From contig CAVVQV010000004.1 in NCBI GenBank assembly GCA_963750495.1, forward strand, positions 1,240,001 through 1,304,000: a stretch of DNA of 64,000 bases. The letters are read 5' to 3'. Numbering within the stretch: position 1 is the first letter of the stretch; each line of letters opens with the position of its first letter. Shown here in pieces: positions 24,254 through 32,854 of this stretch. Origin of the DNA: JANLYC01 sp963750495. Lineage in GTDB: Bacteria > Actinomycetota > Actinomycetes > Propionibacteriales > Nocardioidaceae. The notes beneath the pieces were generated by a model that was not told the origin of the DNA, ran no database searches, and worked only from the letters and a program-made list of their open reading frames with translations. The translations under genes and the position numbers were made by a program.

Positions 24254-25059
24254 GCGGTCCCGCGTGGTCGGGCTCGTTCGAAGCTGACCGCCTCACGAAC
24301 GTCCCGGCTCTGCCGCTGCCGGGCGACGCTCGCACCTGGGCTTTCGACGGGGCCACCGGGCGCGGAGTCAAGGTCGGCATCATCGACAGCGGCGTCGACG
24401 GCGCGCATCCACGGGTCGGTGGACTCGCCGGTGCGGTCTCGATCGAGATCCAGCCGGACGGGACCACGCTGCCTGTGGAGGGTGAGCACGAGGACCTCGT
24501 GGGCCACGGAACAGCCTGCGCCGGCATCGTGCGCATGCTGGCCCCCGAAGCCGAGATCTACAGCATCCGGGTGCTCGGGTCGAACCTCCGCGGCAAGGGC
24601 AGCACGTTCGCCGCCGGCATCCAGTGGGCGCTCGACACCGGCCTCAACGTGGTGAACATGAGTCTGAGCAGCAAGAGTGAGCAGTGGTTCGGACCACTGC
24701 ACGACCTGGCAGACGAGGCCTACTTCCGTAGCGTGCTGCTGGTCTGTGCCGCCAATAACGTGCCGGGGCCGACCTACCCTTCTCAGTACTCGTCGGTCGT
24801 GTCGGTCGCCGCCCGGTCAGGGCAGGACCCGTACTCGATCGCGTACAACCCGCACCCTCCGGTGGAGTACGGCGCTCGTGGCATCGACGTCGACGTGGCG
24901 TGGCAGAACGGTGGCTCGACGGTCGCCACAGGCAACAGCTTTGCGGCCCCACACATCGCGGGTCTGGCCACCCTGATCCTCTCGAAGCACCCCGGCCTCA
25001 CGCCGTTCCAGGTGAAGTCGGTCCTGACGGCCGTGGCCGACAACGCGCAACCGGCCTGA
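24250..25059 (+). CDS. S8-family serine protease (subtilase), probably intracellular
   Basis: 269 residues. The catalytic triad is complete: Asp46 (GIIDSGVDGAHP), His86 (VGHGTACAG), Ser230 (TGNSFAAPHIAG), with the oxyanion Asn near 169-170 (CAANN). There is no signal peptide and no inhibitor-type propeptide; only about 35 residues precede the catalytic domain, so it is probably a cytoplasmic protease. The start is TTG at 24250, overlapping the GAF gene's TGA. Tight coupling suggests the GAF protein controls or delivers the protease. The target is unknown. Confidence 0.9.
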   Translation: MSGPAWSGSFEADRLTNVPALPLPGDARTWAFDGATGRGVKVGIIDSGVDGAHPRVGGLAGAVSIEIQPDGTTLPVEGEHEDLVGHGTACAGIVRMLAPEAEIYSIRVLGSNLRGKGSTFAAGIQWALDTGLNVVNMSLSSKSEQWFGPLHDLADEAYFRSVLLVCAANNVPGPTYPSQYSSVVSVAARSGQDPYSIAYNPHPPVEYGARGIDVDVAWQNGGSTVATGNSFAAPHIAGLATLILSKHPGLTPFQVKSVLTAVADNAQPA

Positions 25060-25077
25060 GGTAACAGCCGCGAACGC

Positions 25078-26697
25078 CTACTCCCATTCGATGGTGCCGG
25101 GCGGCTTGCTGGTGACGTCGATCGTGACGCGGTTGACCTCGCGCACCTCGTTGGTGATGCGGGTCGAGATCCGCTCGACGACGTCGTACGGGAGCCTGGC
25201 CCAGTCGGCGGTCATGGCGTCCTCGGACGTCACCGGTCGGAGCACCACCGGATGGCCGTACGTGCGCCCATCACCCTGCACGCCGACGGAGCGGACGTCG
25301 GCGAGCAACACGACCGGGAACTGCCAGATGTCGCGGTCGAGCCCCGCGCGAGTCAGCTCCTCGCGAGCGATCGCGTCGGCCTCGCGCAATGTGGTCAGCC
25401 GGTCGCCGGTCACCTCACCGACAATGCGGATGGCCAGACCGGGGCCGGGGAACGGCTGGCGCCAGACGATGTCGGCCGGCAGACCTAGCTCCACCCCCAC
25501 CTTCCGCACCTCGTCCTTGAAGAGCGTGCGCAGCGGCTCGACGAGCTCGAACTGCAGGTCGTCGGGCAGCCCGCCGACGTTGTGGTGCGACTTGATGTTG
25601 GAGGTCCCGGCACCGCCGCCGGACTCCACGACATCGGGATACAAAGTCCCCTGCACGAGAAACTGCACGGGTTCCTCGCCGTCGCCCGCTGTCTCGACGA
25701 TCTCGCGCTCAGCCCCCTCGAACGCGCGGATGAACTCCCGCCCGATGATCTTGCGCTTCGCCTCGGGGTCACGGACGCCGTTCAGTGCGTCGAGGAACGT
25801 CTTGGCTGCATCGACCACCTTGAGCGCGACCCCGGTGGCCGCGACGTAGTCGCGCTCCACCTGCTCGGCCTCACCCTTGCGCAGCAGACCGTGGTCGACG
25901 AAGACGCACGTCAGCTGCTCGCCGATCGCCCGCTGCACCAGCGCGGCCGCAACAGCGGAGTCGACCCCACCCGACAGCCCGCAGATCGCTCGTTTGCTGC
26001 CGACCTGCGCGCGGATGTGTGCGACCTGTTCGTCGACCACGTTGACCATGGTCCAGGTCTGGCGGCAGGCTGCGATGTCGACGAGGAAATGCTCGAGCAC
26101 CTGCTGCCCATGTTCGGTGTGCAGGACCTCGGGGTGCCACTGCACGCCGGCGTACCGACGTTCGAGTGACTCGAAAGCCGCCACCGGCGTCGCCTCGGTC
26201 GTCGCCAGCACGGTGAACCCTGCCGGCGCCTGGGCCACGGCGTCGCCATGGCTCATCCAGACACGGTGGTGCTGCTCGATGCCGGCCAGCAAGGTGCCCG
26301 GCTGCTGAACCTCGACGACGGTCCGACCGAACTCGGAGACGCCGGTACGGCGAACGTCGCCGCCGAGCGCGGCCGCCATCGCCTGGAAGCCGTAACAGAT
26401 CCCGAACACGGGGACGTCGCTGGCGAAGATGCTCTCGTCCATCTGTGGAGCGCCGGGAGCGTAGACCGACTGGGGTCCACCGCTGAGCACGATCGCCTTG
26501 GGCCGCCGGGTCAACATCTCCTCGGCGGACATGGTGTGCGGAACGATCTCGGAGTACACCCGGGCCTCGCGGACGCGCCGGGCGATGAGCTGGGCGTACT
26601 GGGCGCCGAAGTCCACGACGAGAACTGTGTCGTGATCGGGTGTCTGCGGCTCCCAGGAGGGGTCGTGCTCGACGGTCACAGGGAGGGCCTTTCGCAT
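25078..26697 (-). CDS. guaA: GMP synthase (glutamine-hydrolysing)
   Basis: 539 residues. It converts XMP to GMP using ATP and glutamine, the last step of guanine nucleotide synthesis, in the cytoplasm. The N-terminal class-I amidotransferase has Cys101 (FGICYGFQ) and the later His/Glu of GVQWHPEV. The ATP pyrophosphatase domain has the PP-loop LSGGVDSAVAA. The C-terminal dimerisation domain ends in KPPGTIEWE, the usual GuaA terminus. Length is standard. It is paired in the genome with guaB and guaB3 some 14 kb away, as in other actinobacteria. Confidence 0.98.
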   Translation of the reverse strand: MRKALPVTVEHDPSWEPQTPDHDTVLVVDFGAQYAQLIARRVREARVYSEIVPHTMSAEEMLTRRPKAIVLSGGPQSVYAPGAPQMDESIFASDVPVFGICYGFQAMAAALGGDVRRTGVSEFGRTVVEVQQPGTLLAGIEQHHRVWMSHGDAVAQAPAGFTVLATTEATPVAAFESLERRYAGVQWHPEVLHTEHGQQVLEHFLVDIAACRQTWTMVNVVDEQVAHIRAQVGSKRAICGLSGGVDSAVAAALVQRAIGEQLTCVFVDHGLLRKGEAEQVERDYVAATGVALKVVDAAKTFLDALNGVRDPEAKRKIIGREFIRAFEGAEREIVETAGDGEEPVQFLVQGTLYPDVVESGGGAGTSNIKSHHNVGGLPDDLQFELVEPLRTLFKDEVRKVGVELGLPADIVWRQPFPGPGLAIRIVGEVTGDRLTTLREADAIAREELTRAGLDRDIWQFPVVLLADVRSVGVQGDGRTYGHPVVLRPVTSEDAMTADWARLPYDVVERISTRITNEVREVNRVTIDVTSKPPGTIEWE

Positions 26698-26874
26698 CGC
26701 CGTTCACTCGCCATGAGGTCGATCCCGGGCACCTGCTCGCACCGACCGAGACGTCAGTCTATCGACGGGGAAATATTTTCCTCGGCGACCGTAACTGTCG
26801 GGTTTGACCCTCGTTGTCCCGTGCGGGTCCGGAGTTTGCGCACAGGATCCCCAGCCGGTGCTCAGCACCGGTTC

Positions 26875-26915
26875 GCTCAGGGCTCGGTCCACCTCCCTCC
26901 GACCGGGCCCTGAGC
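26875..26915 (-). terminator. rho-independent-type hairpin after the ChoD-like gene
   Basis: Arms 26875-26889 and 26901-26915 pair over 15 positions with one mismatch and an 11-base loop. It begins 27 bp after the stop of the ChoD-like gene, reading on the minus strand. A second short hairpin (CCGGTGC/GCACCGG) lies beside it at about 26854-26870. No clear T-run, as is usual in actinobacteria. Confidence 0.65.
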
Positions 26916-26941
26916 CATCTCAACGTCCGGCCGGGAGCGGT

Positions 26942-28669
26942 CTAGCGCGGCGCCGCCATGGTCCCCTGGCGAACCTCGACCAGCGGCAGACGCAGTGCGC
27001 CGGTGGCCTGCTCGGGAACGGCCGGGTTATCCGGCGGCACCGCGGCGAGCCGCTGGTAGCGCCCGCCGAGCACCGGCCGCGGGTCCGGCGCTCCCCTGTT
27101 CGGCCACAGGCTGACGGCCCGCTCGGCCTGCGCGGTGATGGTCAACGACGGGTTGACTCCGAGGTTGGCCGAGATGGCCGAGCCGTCGAGCACGTGCAGC
27201 CCGGGATGACCGTAGACACGGTGGTAGGGGTCGATGACCCCGGTCTCGGCCGAGTCGCCGATCGTGCAGCCGCCGATGAAGTGCGCGGTGAGCGGCCTGT
27301 TGAACTGCTCGCCCACGGAACCACCTGGCGTTCCCTTCACGATGCGCGCCATCCGTCGTACGGCGTCGTTGGCGACCGGGATCCAGGTCGGGTTGGGGAC
27401 GCCATGCCCCTGGCGCGACGTCAGACGGCGCCGTCCGGTCAGCCTCGAACGCGTGGTATAGGTCGTGATCGAGTTGTCGATGGTCTGCATGACCAGGGCG
27501 ATGACGGTGCGTTCGGACCAGTGCTCGACGTCGTACCGACGGGGCATCGACCACTTCTGCCGCCACAGCTCGCGCAGCCACACGCGCCAGCGGGGAACGC
27601 TGCCGCCGCCGTCGGTGAGCACCGTCTGGAGCAGGCTCATCGCGTTGCTGCCCCGTCCGTAGCGCACCGGCTCGATGTGGGTCTCGGCATCGGGGTGGAA
27701 CGATGAGGTGATCGCTACTCCCCGGCTGTAGTCGACGTCGCGGCCGTCGGCGACCGCGCCCAGGATCGACTCGGAGTTCGTCCGCGTGAGGGCACCGAGC
27801 TGAGCCGACAGCCCCGGCAGGATCGCCTGGTCACGCATCCGATGCAGCAGCCGCTGAGTTCCGAGCGCCGACGCGGCGAGCACGACCTGCTCAGCGGTGA
27901 ACACCCGGCCGGCACGACGACGCGGGCCCGGCCCGGCGTCCGTCGGTCGCGTCGTCACCTGATAGCCACCGTCAGGCAGCGGTCGAACCTCGGTGACCGT
28001 CGTCAGCGGATGGACCTTGGCCCCCGCCTGCTCGGCGAGGAAGAGGTAGTTCTTGGTCAGCGTGTTCTTGGCGTGATGACGGCACCCGGTCATGCACTCG
28101 CCGCACTCGATGCAGGCCTTGCGGTCCGGACCGACGCCACCGAAGTACGGGTCGGGTACGGAACTGCCGGGGTCACCGAAGAGCACCCCGACCGGCGTAC
28201 GACGAAAGGTCTCCCCCACTCCCATCTCGTCGGCGACCTGCTTCATGACGACGTCGCTCGCGGTCATCGTGGGGTTGACGGTCACGCCCAGCATCCGCTT
28301 GGCCTGGTCGTAGTACGGGGCCAGCTCGTCGCGCCAGTCGGTGATGTGGCTCCACGACGGGTCGGCGTAGAAGGCGTCGAGCGGTTCGTACAGCGTGTTT
28401 GCGTAGACGAGCGACCCACCGCCGACGCCGGCCCCGGACAGGATCACGCAGTTGTTGAGCACGTCGATGCGCTGGATGCCGTAGCACCCGGCGGCCGGCG
28501 CGAACAGGAACCGTCTGAGGTGCCAGGACGTCCTCGGGTACGACGCCTCGTCGAAACGGGCCCCCGCCTCGAGCACGCCGACGCGATAGCCCTTCTCCGT
28601 CAGCCGCAAGGCCGAGACCGACCCACCGAACCCGGACCCGACGACCACCACGTCGTAGTCGTAGCTCAT
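26942..28669 (-). CDS. choD: ChoD-like GMC-family FAD oxidoreductase
   Basis: 575 residues from the ATG at 28669; the frame is open further upstream but overlaps the coding frame of the next gene. It has an N-terminal FAD motif (VVVGSGFGGSVSALRL), the block SGAGVGGGSLVYANTLYEP, and C-terminal HFIGGCTIG plus VLDGSAISANLGVNPSLTI. These match the mycobacterial ChoD (putative cholesterol oxidase) family and its genomic place near guaB/guaA. The stretch CIECGECMTGCRHHAK carries four Cys in a ferredoxin-like spacing, a trait of this subfamily. True substrate unproven. ATGA overlap with the aldehyde dehydrogenase upstream shows an operon. Confidence 0.9.
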   Translation of the reverse strand: MSYDYDVVVVGSGFGGSVSALRLTEKGYRVGVLEAGARFDEASYPRTSWHLRRFLFAPAAGCYGIQRIDVLNNCVILSGAGVGGGSLVYANTLYEPLDAFYADPSWSHITDWRDELAPYYDQAKRMLGVTVNPTMTASDVVMKQVADEMGVGETFRRTPVGVLFGDPGSSVPDPYFGGVGPDRKACIECGECMTGCRHHAKNTLTKNYLFLAEQAGAKVHPLTTVTEVRPLPDGGYQVTTRPTDAGPGPRRRAGRVFTAEQVVLAASALGTQRLLHRMRDQAILPGLSAQLGALTRTNSESILGAVADGRDVDYSRGVAITSSFHPDAETHIEPVRYGRGSNAMSLLQTVLTDGGGSVPRWRVWLRELWRQKWSMPRRYDVEHWSERTVIALVMQTIDNSITTYTTRSRLTGRRRLTSRQGHGVPNPTWIPVANDAVRRMARIVKGTPGGSVGEQFNRPLTAHFIGGCTIGDSAETGVIDPYHRVYGHPGLHVLDGSAISANLGVNPSLTITAQAERAVSLWPNRGAPDPRPVLGGRYQRLAAVPPDNPAVPEQATGALRLPLVEVRQGTMAAPR

Positions 28670-30273
28670 GCCCGATGCAGCCTCTTCAGCAGGCGCAGCA
28701 TCGTGGTCATCGTCTGCGCATACCGCTGCTCCGACATGCCGAGCACGGGACGGAAGGGCAGGAGTCGCTGAGTGGCGACGGTCTGCGCGTCGGTGTAGCG
28801 ATGGATGCCTTCGCTCCCCTGCCGGCGGCCGAGCCCGGACTCGCGCATCCCGCCCATCGGCGCGTCGATCGACCCGAACGTCGCCGAGAAGGCCTCGTTG
28901 ACGTTGACCGACCCGCATCGGATCTGCTGCGCGAGGCGGCGGCCCCGAGCGGCGTCACGGGTGTAGACGGACGCGTTCAGCCCGTAGCTGCCTTCGTTGG
29001 CCCGCGCGATCGCATCCCGCTCATCGCTGAACCGGTAGACGGACACCACAGGCCCGAACGTCTCCTGCGAGAAACAGGCCATCGCCGGCGTCACCCCGGT
29101 CAGGACCGTGGGCTCGAAGAACAGCGGCCCGACGTCCGGCCTCGCCTGTCCCCCCGTCACGACCGTGGCGCCCTGCCGTACGGCGTCCGCGACGTGCGTG
29201 GTCACCACGGCGAGCTGGCGCGACGAGATGAGCGAACCCAGGTCGGCGGAGTAGTCGAGCGCCGCGGACAGCACCATGGCCTCGGTCCGGCGTACGAACC
29301 TCTCCATGAACCGGTCATAGATCTGGTCGGCGACGTACAGCCGCTCCATCGAGACGCACAGCTGCCCGGCGGAGGCGAAGCACGCCCGGACCGCACCTTC
29401 GGCAGCGCGGTCGAGGTCTGCATCGCGCAGGACGAGCATGGGGTTCTTGCCGCCCAGCTCCAGCGACGCGCCGACCAACCGGTACGCGGCCCGTGCCGCC
29501 ACGTCCCGGCCCGTCCTGGTCGAGCCCGTGAAGCAGACATGATCGACTTGGTCGATGAGCGCCGGCCCGATGACCGGCCCCTCGCCGTGCACGACCTGCC
29601 ACACGTCCCGCGGTACGCCCGCCTCGATCAGCAGCTCGACGCCCAACAACGTCGACAGGGGTGTCTGGGCGTCGGGCTTGTGCACCACGGAGTTGCCGGC
29701 CAGCAGGGCGGGCAGGCCGTCGGAAAGGGCCATCGTGAAGGGATAGTTCCACGGCGAGATGATGCCGACGACACCCTTGGGCACGTGGTGGACGTCGACG
29801 CGAGTCAGCCCGGGGTAGATGCCGAGCCGACGCTGGGTCGCGAGGTGTCGTGGTCCGGTGCGGGCGTAGTAGCGGGCGGTCATCGCGACGTGTGCGACCT
29901 CGTCGAACGCGTGCTTGCGCGCCTTGCCCGACTCCCACTGGATCAGGTCGAGGATGTCGTCCTGCCGGTCGAGCACCAGGTCGTGGAACCGCAGCAGGAT
30001 CTGCTGCCTGAGCGCCATCGGGACGCGCGACCAGGCCTGTTGGGCCACCCGGGCCGAGTCCACAGCCAGCGCGACGTCGTCCGGGGCGGACAGGGGGATC
30101 GAGGCGATCGGCTGTCCGGTGAAGGGCGCGTAGGTCGTCTCGGCCCTGGCGCCGGATGCCCGGACCTGGGTCATCAGGCGCCGGACCATGCCGGGATCCA
30201 CGGCGTAGGAGGCTCTGGGGTCATGCTCCGGATCGGCAGGCGCGTCGAGTTCCGGACCGGGCAGCGCGTTCAT
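28666..30273 (-). CDS. gabD2: aldehyde dehydrogenase, succinate-semialdehyde type
   Basis: 535 residues. NAD(P)-dependent oxidation of an aldehyde to an acid. Catalytic residues are visible: Cys306 (GQLCVSMERLYV), Glu272 (LELGGKNPM), Asn176 (SPWNYPF) and Lys199 (HKPD). The sequence style (ACFASAGQLC, ESGKARKHAFDEV) resembles actinobacterial GabD2-type succinic semialdehyde dehydrogenases; the exact substrate is inferred. It is the first gene of a two-gene operon with the ChoD-like oxidase, which may feed it an aldehyde or simply share regulation. Confidence 0.85.
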   Translation of the reverse strand: MNALPGPELDAPADPEHDPRASYAVDPGMVRRLMTQVRASGARAETTYAPFTGQPIASIPLSAPDDVALAVDSARVAQQAWSRVPMALRQQILLRFHDLVLDRQDDILDLIQWESGKARKHAFDEVAHVAMTARYYARTGPRHLATQRRLGIYPGLTRVDVHHVPKGVVGIISPWNYPFTMALSDGLPALLAGNSVVHKPDAQTPLSTLLGVELLIEAGVPRDVWQVVHGEGPVIGPALIDQVDHVCFTGSTRTGRDVAARAAYRLVGASLELGGKNPMLVLRDADLDRAAEGAVRACFASAGQLCVSMERLYVADQIYDRFMERFVRRTEAMVLSAALDYSADLGSLISSRQLAVVTTHVADAVRQGATVVTGGQARPDVGPLFFEPTVLTGVTPAMACFSQETFGPVVSVYRFSDERDAIARANEGSYGLNASVYTRDAARGRRLAQQIRCGSVNVNEAFSATFGSIDAPMGGMRESGLGRRQGSEGIHRYTDAQTVATQRLLPFRPVLGMSEQRYAQTMTTMLRLLKRLHRA

Positions 30274-30398
30274 GTTCCGAGCGTAGGCGACGCTCTGCGG
30301 ACTGGCTACCCTTCGGTAACCTAGGGGTCGCAGCGGGGGCGATGGCGTACTGTCAGGACTACGGAGCCGTCAGGGCTTCCAACCTGGGAGCAAGAGCC

Positions 30399-30533
30399 AT
30401 GAGCGACAAGTCCCCCCGTAAGTCCATGTCGAAGAAGTCCGGCAAGTCGTTGAAGGAAAAGCGCGCTGACAAGAAGGCCAAGCACGACCGCGCGACGACG
30501 GCAGAGATCATCCCCTCGACCAAGAAGCACTAG
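30399..30533 (+). CDS. small Lys-rich protein, 44 aa
   Basis: 44 residues from the ATG at 30399, with GGGAG about 10 bp upstream. Strongly basic: about a quarter of residues are Lys, in runs such as KSMSKKSGKSLKEKRADKK, ending ATTAEIIPSTKKH. No membrane segment. Small proteins of this composition are widespread in actinobacteria, possibly nucleic-acid-associated; no function is established that I know of. A strong hairpin lies 32 bp after its stop. Confidence 0.7.
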   Translation: MSDKSPRKSMSKKSGKSLKEKRADKKAKHDRATTAEIIPSTKKH

Positions 30534-30564
30534 CCACCCCGGCAGCTCCTGCCCCGCGACAAGC

Positions 30565-30596
30565 CAGGGGCGCCACCCGACCGGGTGACGCCCCTG
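30565..30596. terminator. bidirectional terminator hairpin
   Basis: Inverted repeat with 15-bp arms (30565-30579 and 30582-30596) and one mismatch, between the convergent small-protein gene and the M4 protease gene. It suits both directions. Confidence 0.75.
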
Positions 30597-30624
30597 CTCG
30601 TGGGTGCGAGGTCGTGCTACTCCC

Positions 30625-32685
30625 TTACGTCGTGCTCAGGGAGGTGTCATCGATGCGGAAGTTCGTGGCCAGCGAGGCGTCCTCGGTGCCGGTGAACTTG
30701 ATCGTGACGGTCTTGCCGATGTAGCTGTTCATGCTGAACGACCGAGCGACGTAGCCCGTGCCGGCGTTGGCGTTGGAGTACGTCGCGAGCGTGGTCGTGA
30801 CGCCGCCGGTGGTGGCTTGGACAGTCAGCTTGTCGTACGCGGTCGAACCGCTCTCCGACGTGGTGATGTACAGGTAGAACGCGAGCGTGGCCGACGACTT
30901 CCCCGAGGGGATCGTCACCGTCTGCGAGAGCGTGTCGGTGTGGGTCGAGCCGTAGCCGTCGAGCCAGGCGTTGTACGAGCCCGTCCTCGGCGTACCGCCC
31001 GTGCCGATGACACCGCTGGACGCAGTCCAGTTGACGTTGCCCGACTCGAAGCCCGGGTTGACGAACAGGTTGCCCGAGGGCGGCGGCGGGGTGCCTCCAC
31101 ACGTCGAGCTGCCCGCCGGGACCGAGACGGCGTTCATCGCACTGACGACGGCGTTGCACTGCGTCGAGTTGGCGCCGTAGAGATCGAGGGCCGCCTTGAT
31201 CGCGGCGTCACGCGAGCCCGTGTAGTTGGTCGTCGACGTCATGTACGTCGTCAGCGCGCGGTACCAGATCCGCGCGGCCGCGTCGCGGCCGATGCCGGTG
31301 ACCGTGGAGCTGTTGCAGGTCGGGCTGTTGTGCGAACGGCCGCCGATGGTCTTGGCACCCGAACCCTCGGCCAGCAGGTAGAAGAAGTGGTTGCCGACTC
31401 CAGACGAGTAGTGCACGTCGAGGTTGCCGACTCCCGAGTACCAGCAGTTCGCCGACCCACCGTCGAGGGACGGGTTGTCCATCCGGCGCAGGTACGTGCC
31501 GTCCTTGGCGATCTCTTCGCCGATGTAGTAGTCACCGGGGTCGTTGGCGTTGTTCGCCGTGAACTCGACCATCGTGCCGAAGATGTCGGAGGTTGCCTCG
31601 TTGAGGCCACCGCTCTCACCGCTGTAGTTGAGACCGGCGGTGTTGGAGGTGACCCCATGGCTCATCTCATGTCCCGCGACGTCGAGGGAGACGAGGGCGC
31701 TGAACGTCGAGCCGCCGTCGCCGTACGTCATGCAGAAGCACGAGTCGTCCCAGAAGGCGTTCTCGTAGTTGTTGCCGTAGTGCACGCGGCTGTAGGCCGC
31801 GACTCCGTCGTTGCGGATGCCGTTTCGACCGAACGTGTTCTTGTAGAAGTCCCACGTGTTGGCGGCGCCGTAGGCCGCGTCGACGCCGGCCGTCTGCCGC
31901 GAGGAGGTGGTTCCGGTGCCCCACACGTTGTCCGCGTCAGTGAACAGCGTGCCTCTGGAGCTGCTGGTCGAGTTGTTCGCGTCGTAGATGCTGCTGTTGC
32001 CACGCGTCGAGTCGGTGAGCTGGTACGTCGACCCGGACAGCACGGTCTTCAGCGGCACGGAGCCGGAGTAGAAGGAGTTGCCGGTGCCGTCCGCGGTGTC
32101 GACGGTGCTCCACGAGATGATCCGCTGCCCGGTCTGCGCGTTCGTGTACGTCACCCGCCGCACCGGGCTGCCGTCGTGGCCCACGCGCGACGTGTGGGTC
32201 TCCCAGGCCAGGACGGGCTTGTGGTCGGCCGCGAACACAACGAGGTGGCCGCCCTTGGCCGGGCTGGCCGTGCGCGCGGCGACGTGACGGATCGCGAGGT
32301 TGGCCGTCGAGGCGTAGTCGACGCCACGGATCTCGCCCGCCGGGCCTTCGTGCACGACCAGGTCGCCGCCGACGACCCGCATCCCTCGGTAGGTGCGGTC
32401 GTAGCGGATGTGCAGGGCGCCGCTGGTGTCAGCCATGGCGTCGACCGGCTTGAGCGACTCGCGCGCCGGAAGGCGCAGTGCCTGCGCCGTGGCGCGGGCG
32501 TCGGTCTTGGCAGCACGTAGGGCGGAGGCACGCTCGGCCGGGGTGAAGTGGGGATCTGCCTTGGTCGTGCTGGGGTGGTGGACAGCAGCGGACGCAGGCG
32601 CGTGGGTGGCTGCCTGCGATGGTGCGGCGGAGAGACCTGCAGCGGTGACTGCGGCGATCGCTCCTATCGTGGCGAGACGTTTCAC
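30625..32685 (-). CDS. secreted M4-family (thermolysin-like) metalloprotease
   Basis: 686 residues from the GTG at 32685, which has GGAGG 7 bp upstream. Signal peptide, then an FTP/PepSY propeptide (to about residue 190) that would be cleaved on maturation, then the zinc protease domain. Zinc ligands are in VAGHEMSHGVT (HExxH) and the downstream Glu of GGLNEATSDIFG; the M4 C-terminal domain carries DVHYSSGVGNHFFYLLAEG. After a Gly/Pro linker a C-terminal beta-sandwich (about 530-686, FVNPGFESGN start) resembles jelly-roll or carbohydrate-binding modules. An extracellular protease for nutrition. Confidence 0.93.
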   Translation of the reverse strand: MKRLATIGAIAAVTAAGLSAAPSQAATHAPASAAVHHPSTTKADPHFTPAERASALRAAKTDARATAQALRLPARESLKPVDAMADTSGALHIRYDRTYRGMRVVGGDLVVHEGPAGEIRGVDYASTANLAIRHVAARTASPAKGGHLVVFAADHKPVLAWETHTSRVGHDGSPVRRVTYTNAQTGQRIISWSTVDTADGTGNSFYSGSVPLKTVLSGSTYQLTDSTRGNSSIYDANNSTSSSRGTLFTDADNVWGTGTTSSRQTAGVDAAYGAANTWDFYKNTFGRNGIRNDGVAAYSRVHYGNNYENAFWDDSCFCMTYGDGGSTFSALVSLDVAGHEMSHGVTSNTAGLNYSGESGGLNEATSDIFGTMVEFTANNANDPGDYYIGEEIAKDGTYLRRMDNPSLDGGSANCWYSGVGNLDVHYSSGVGNHFFYLLAEGSGAKTIGGRSHNSPTCNSSTVTGIGRDAAARIWYRALTTYMTSTTNYTGSRDAAIKAALDLYGANSTQCNAVVSAMNAVSVPAGSSTCGGTPPPPSGNLFVNPGFESGNVNWTASSGVIGTGGTPRTGSYNAWLDGYGSTHTDTLSQTVTIPSGKSSATLAFYLYITTSESGSTAYDKLTVQATTGGVTTTLATYSNANAGTGYVARSFSMNSYIGKTVTIKFTGTEDASLATNFRIDDTSLSTT

Positions 32686-32854
32686 TAACAACCTCCAGGT
32701 CAGGCGGCATCGACCAGGCGGTCGAGGCCATCGGAAGGCTCGGGCGTGGCGAACGTGACGTGGGTCACGCCGAGAACCGAGGGGAAACCTGCCCTATAAC
32801 ACTTTGTTGCGTCAAGAGGTACGCCGTGCAACATGCACGGCCCATATCGTCACT

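Noticed and set aside
28675..30324. 549-codon plus-strand frame opposite the aldehyde dehydrogenase
   Set aside because: Shadow frame; the dehydrogenase is a clear full-length family member.
30604..32520. 638-codon plus-strand frame opposite the M4 protease
   Set aside because: Composition is Arg/Val/Gly shadow of high-GC coding DNA; the M4 gene on the other strand is complete.
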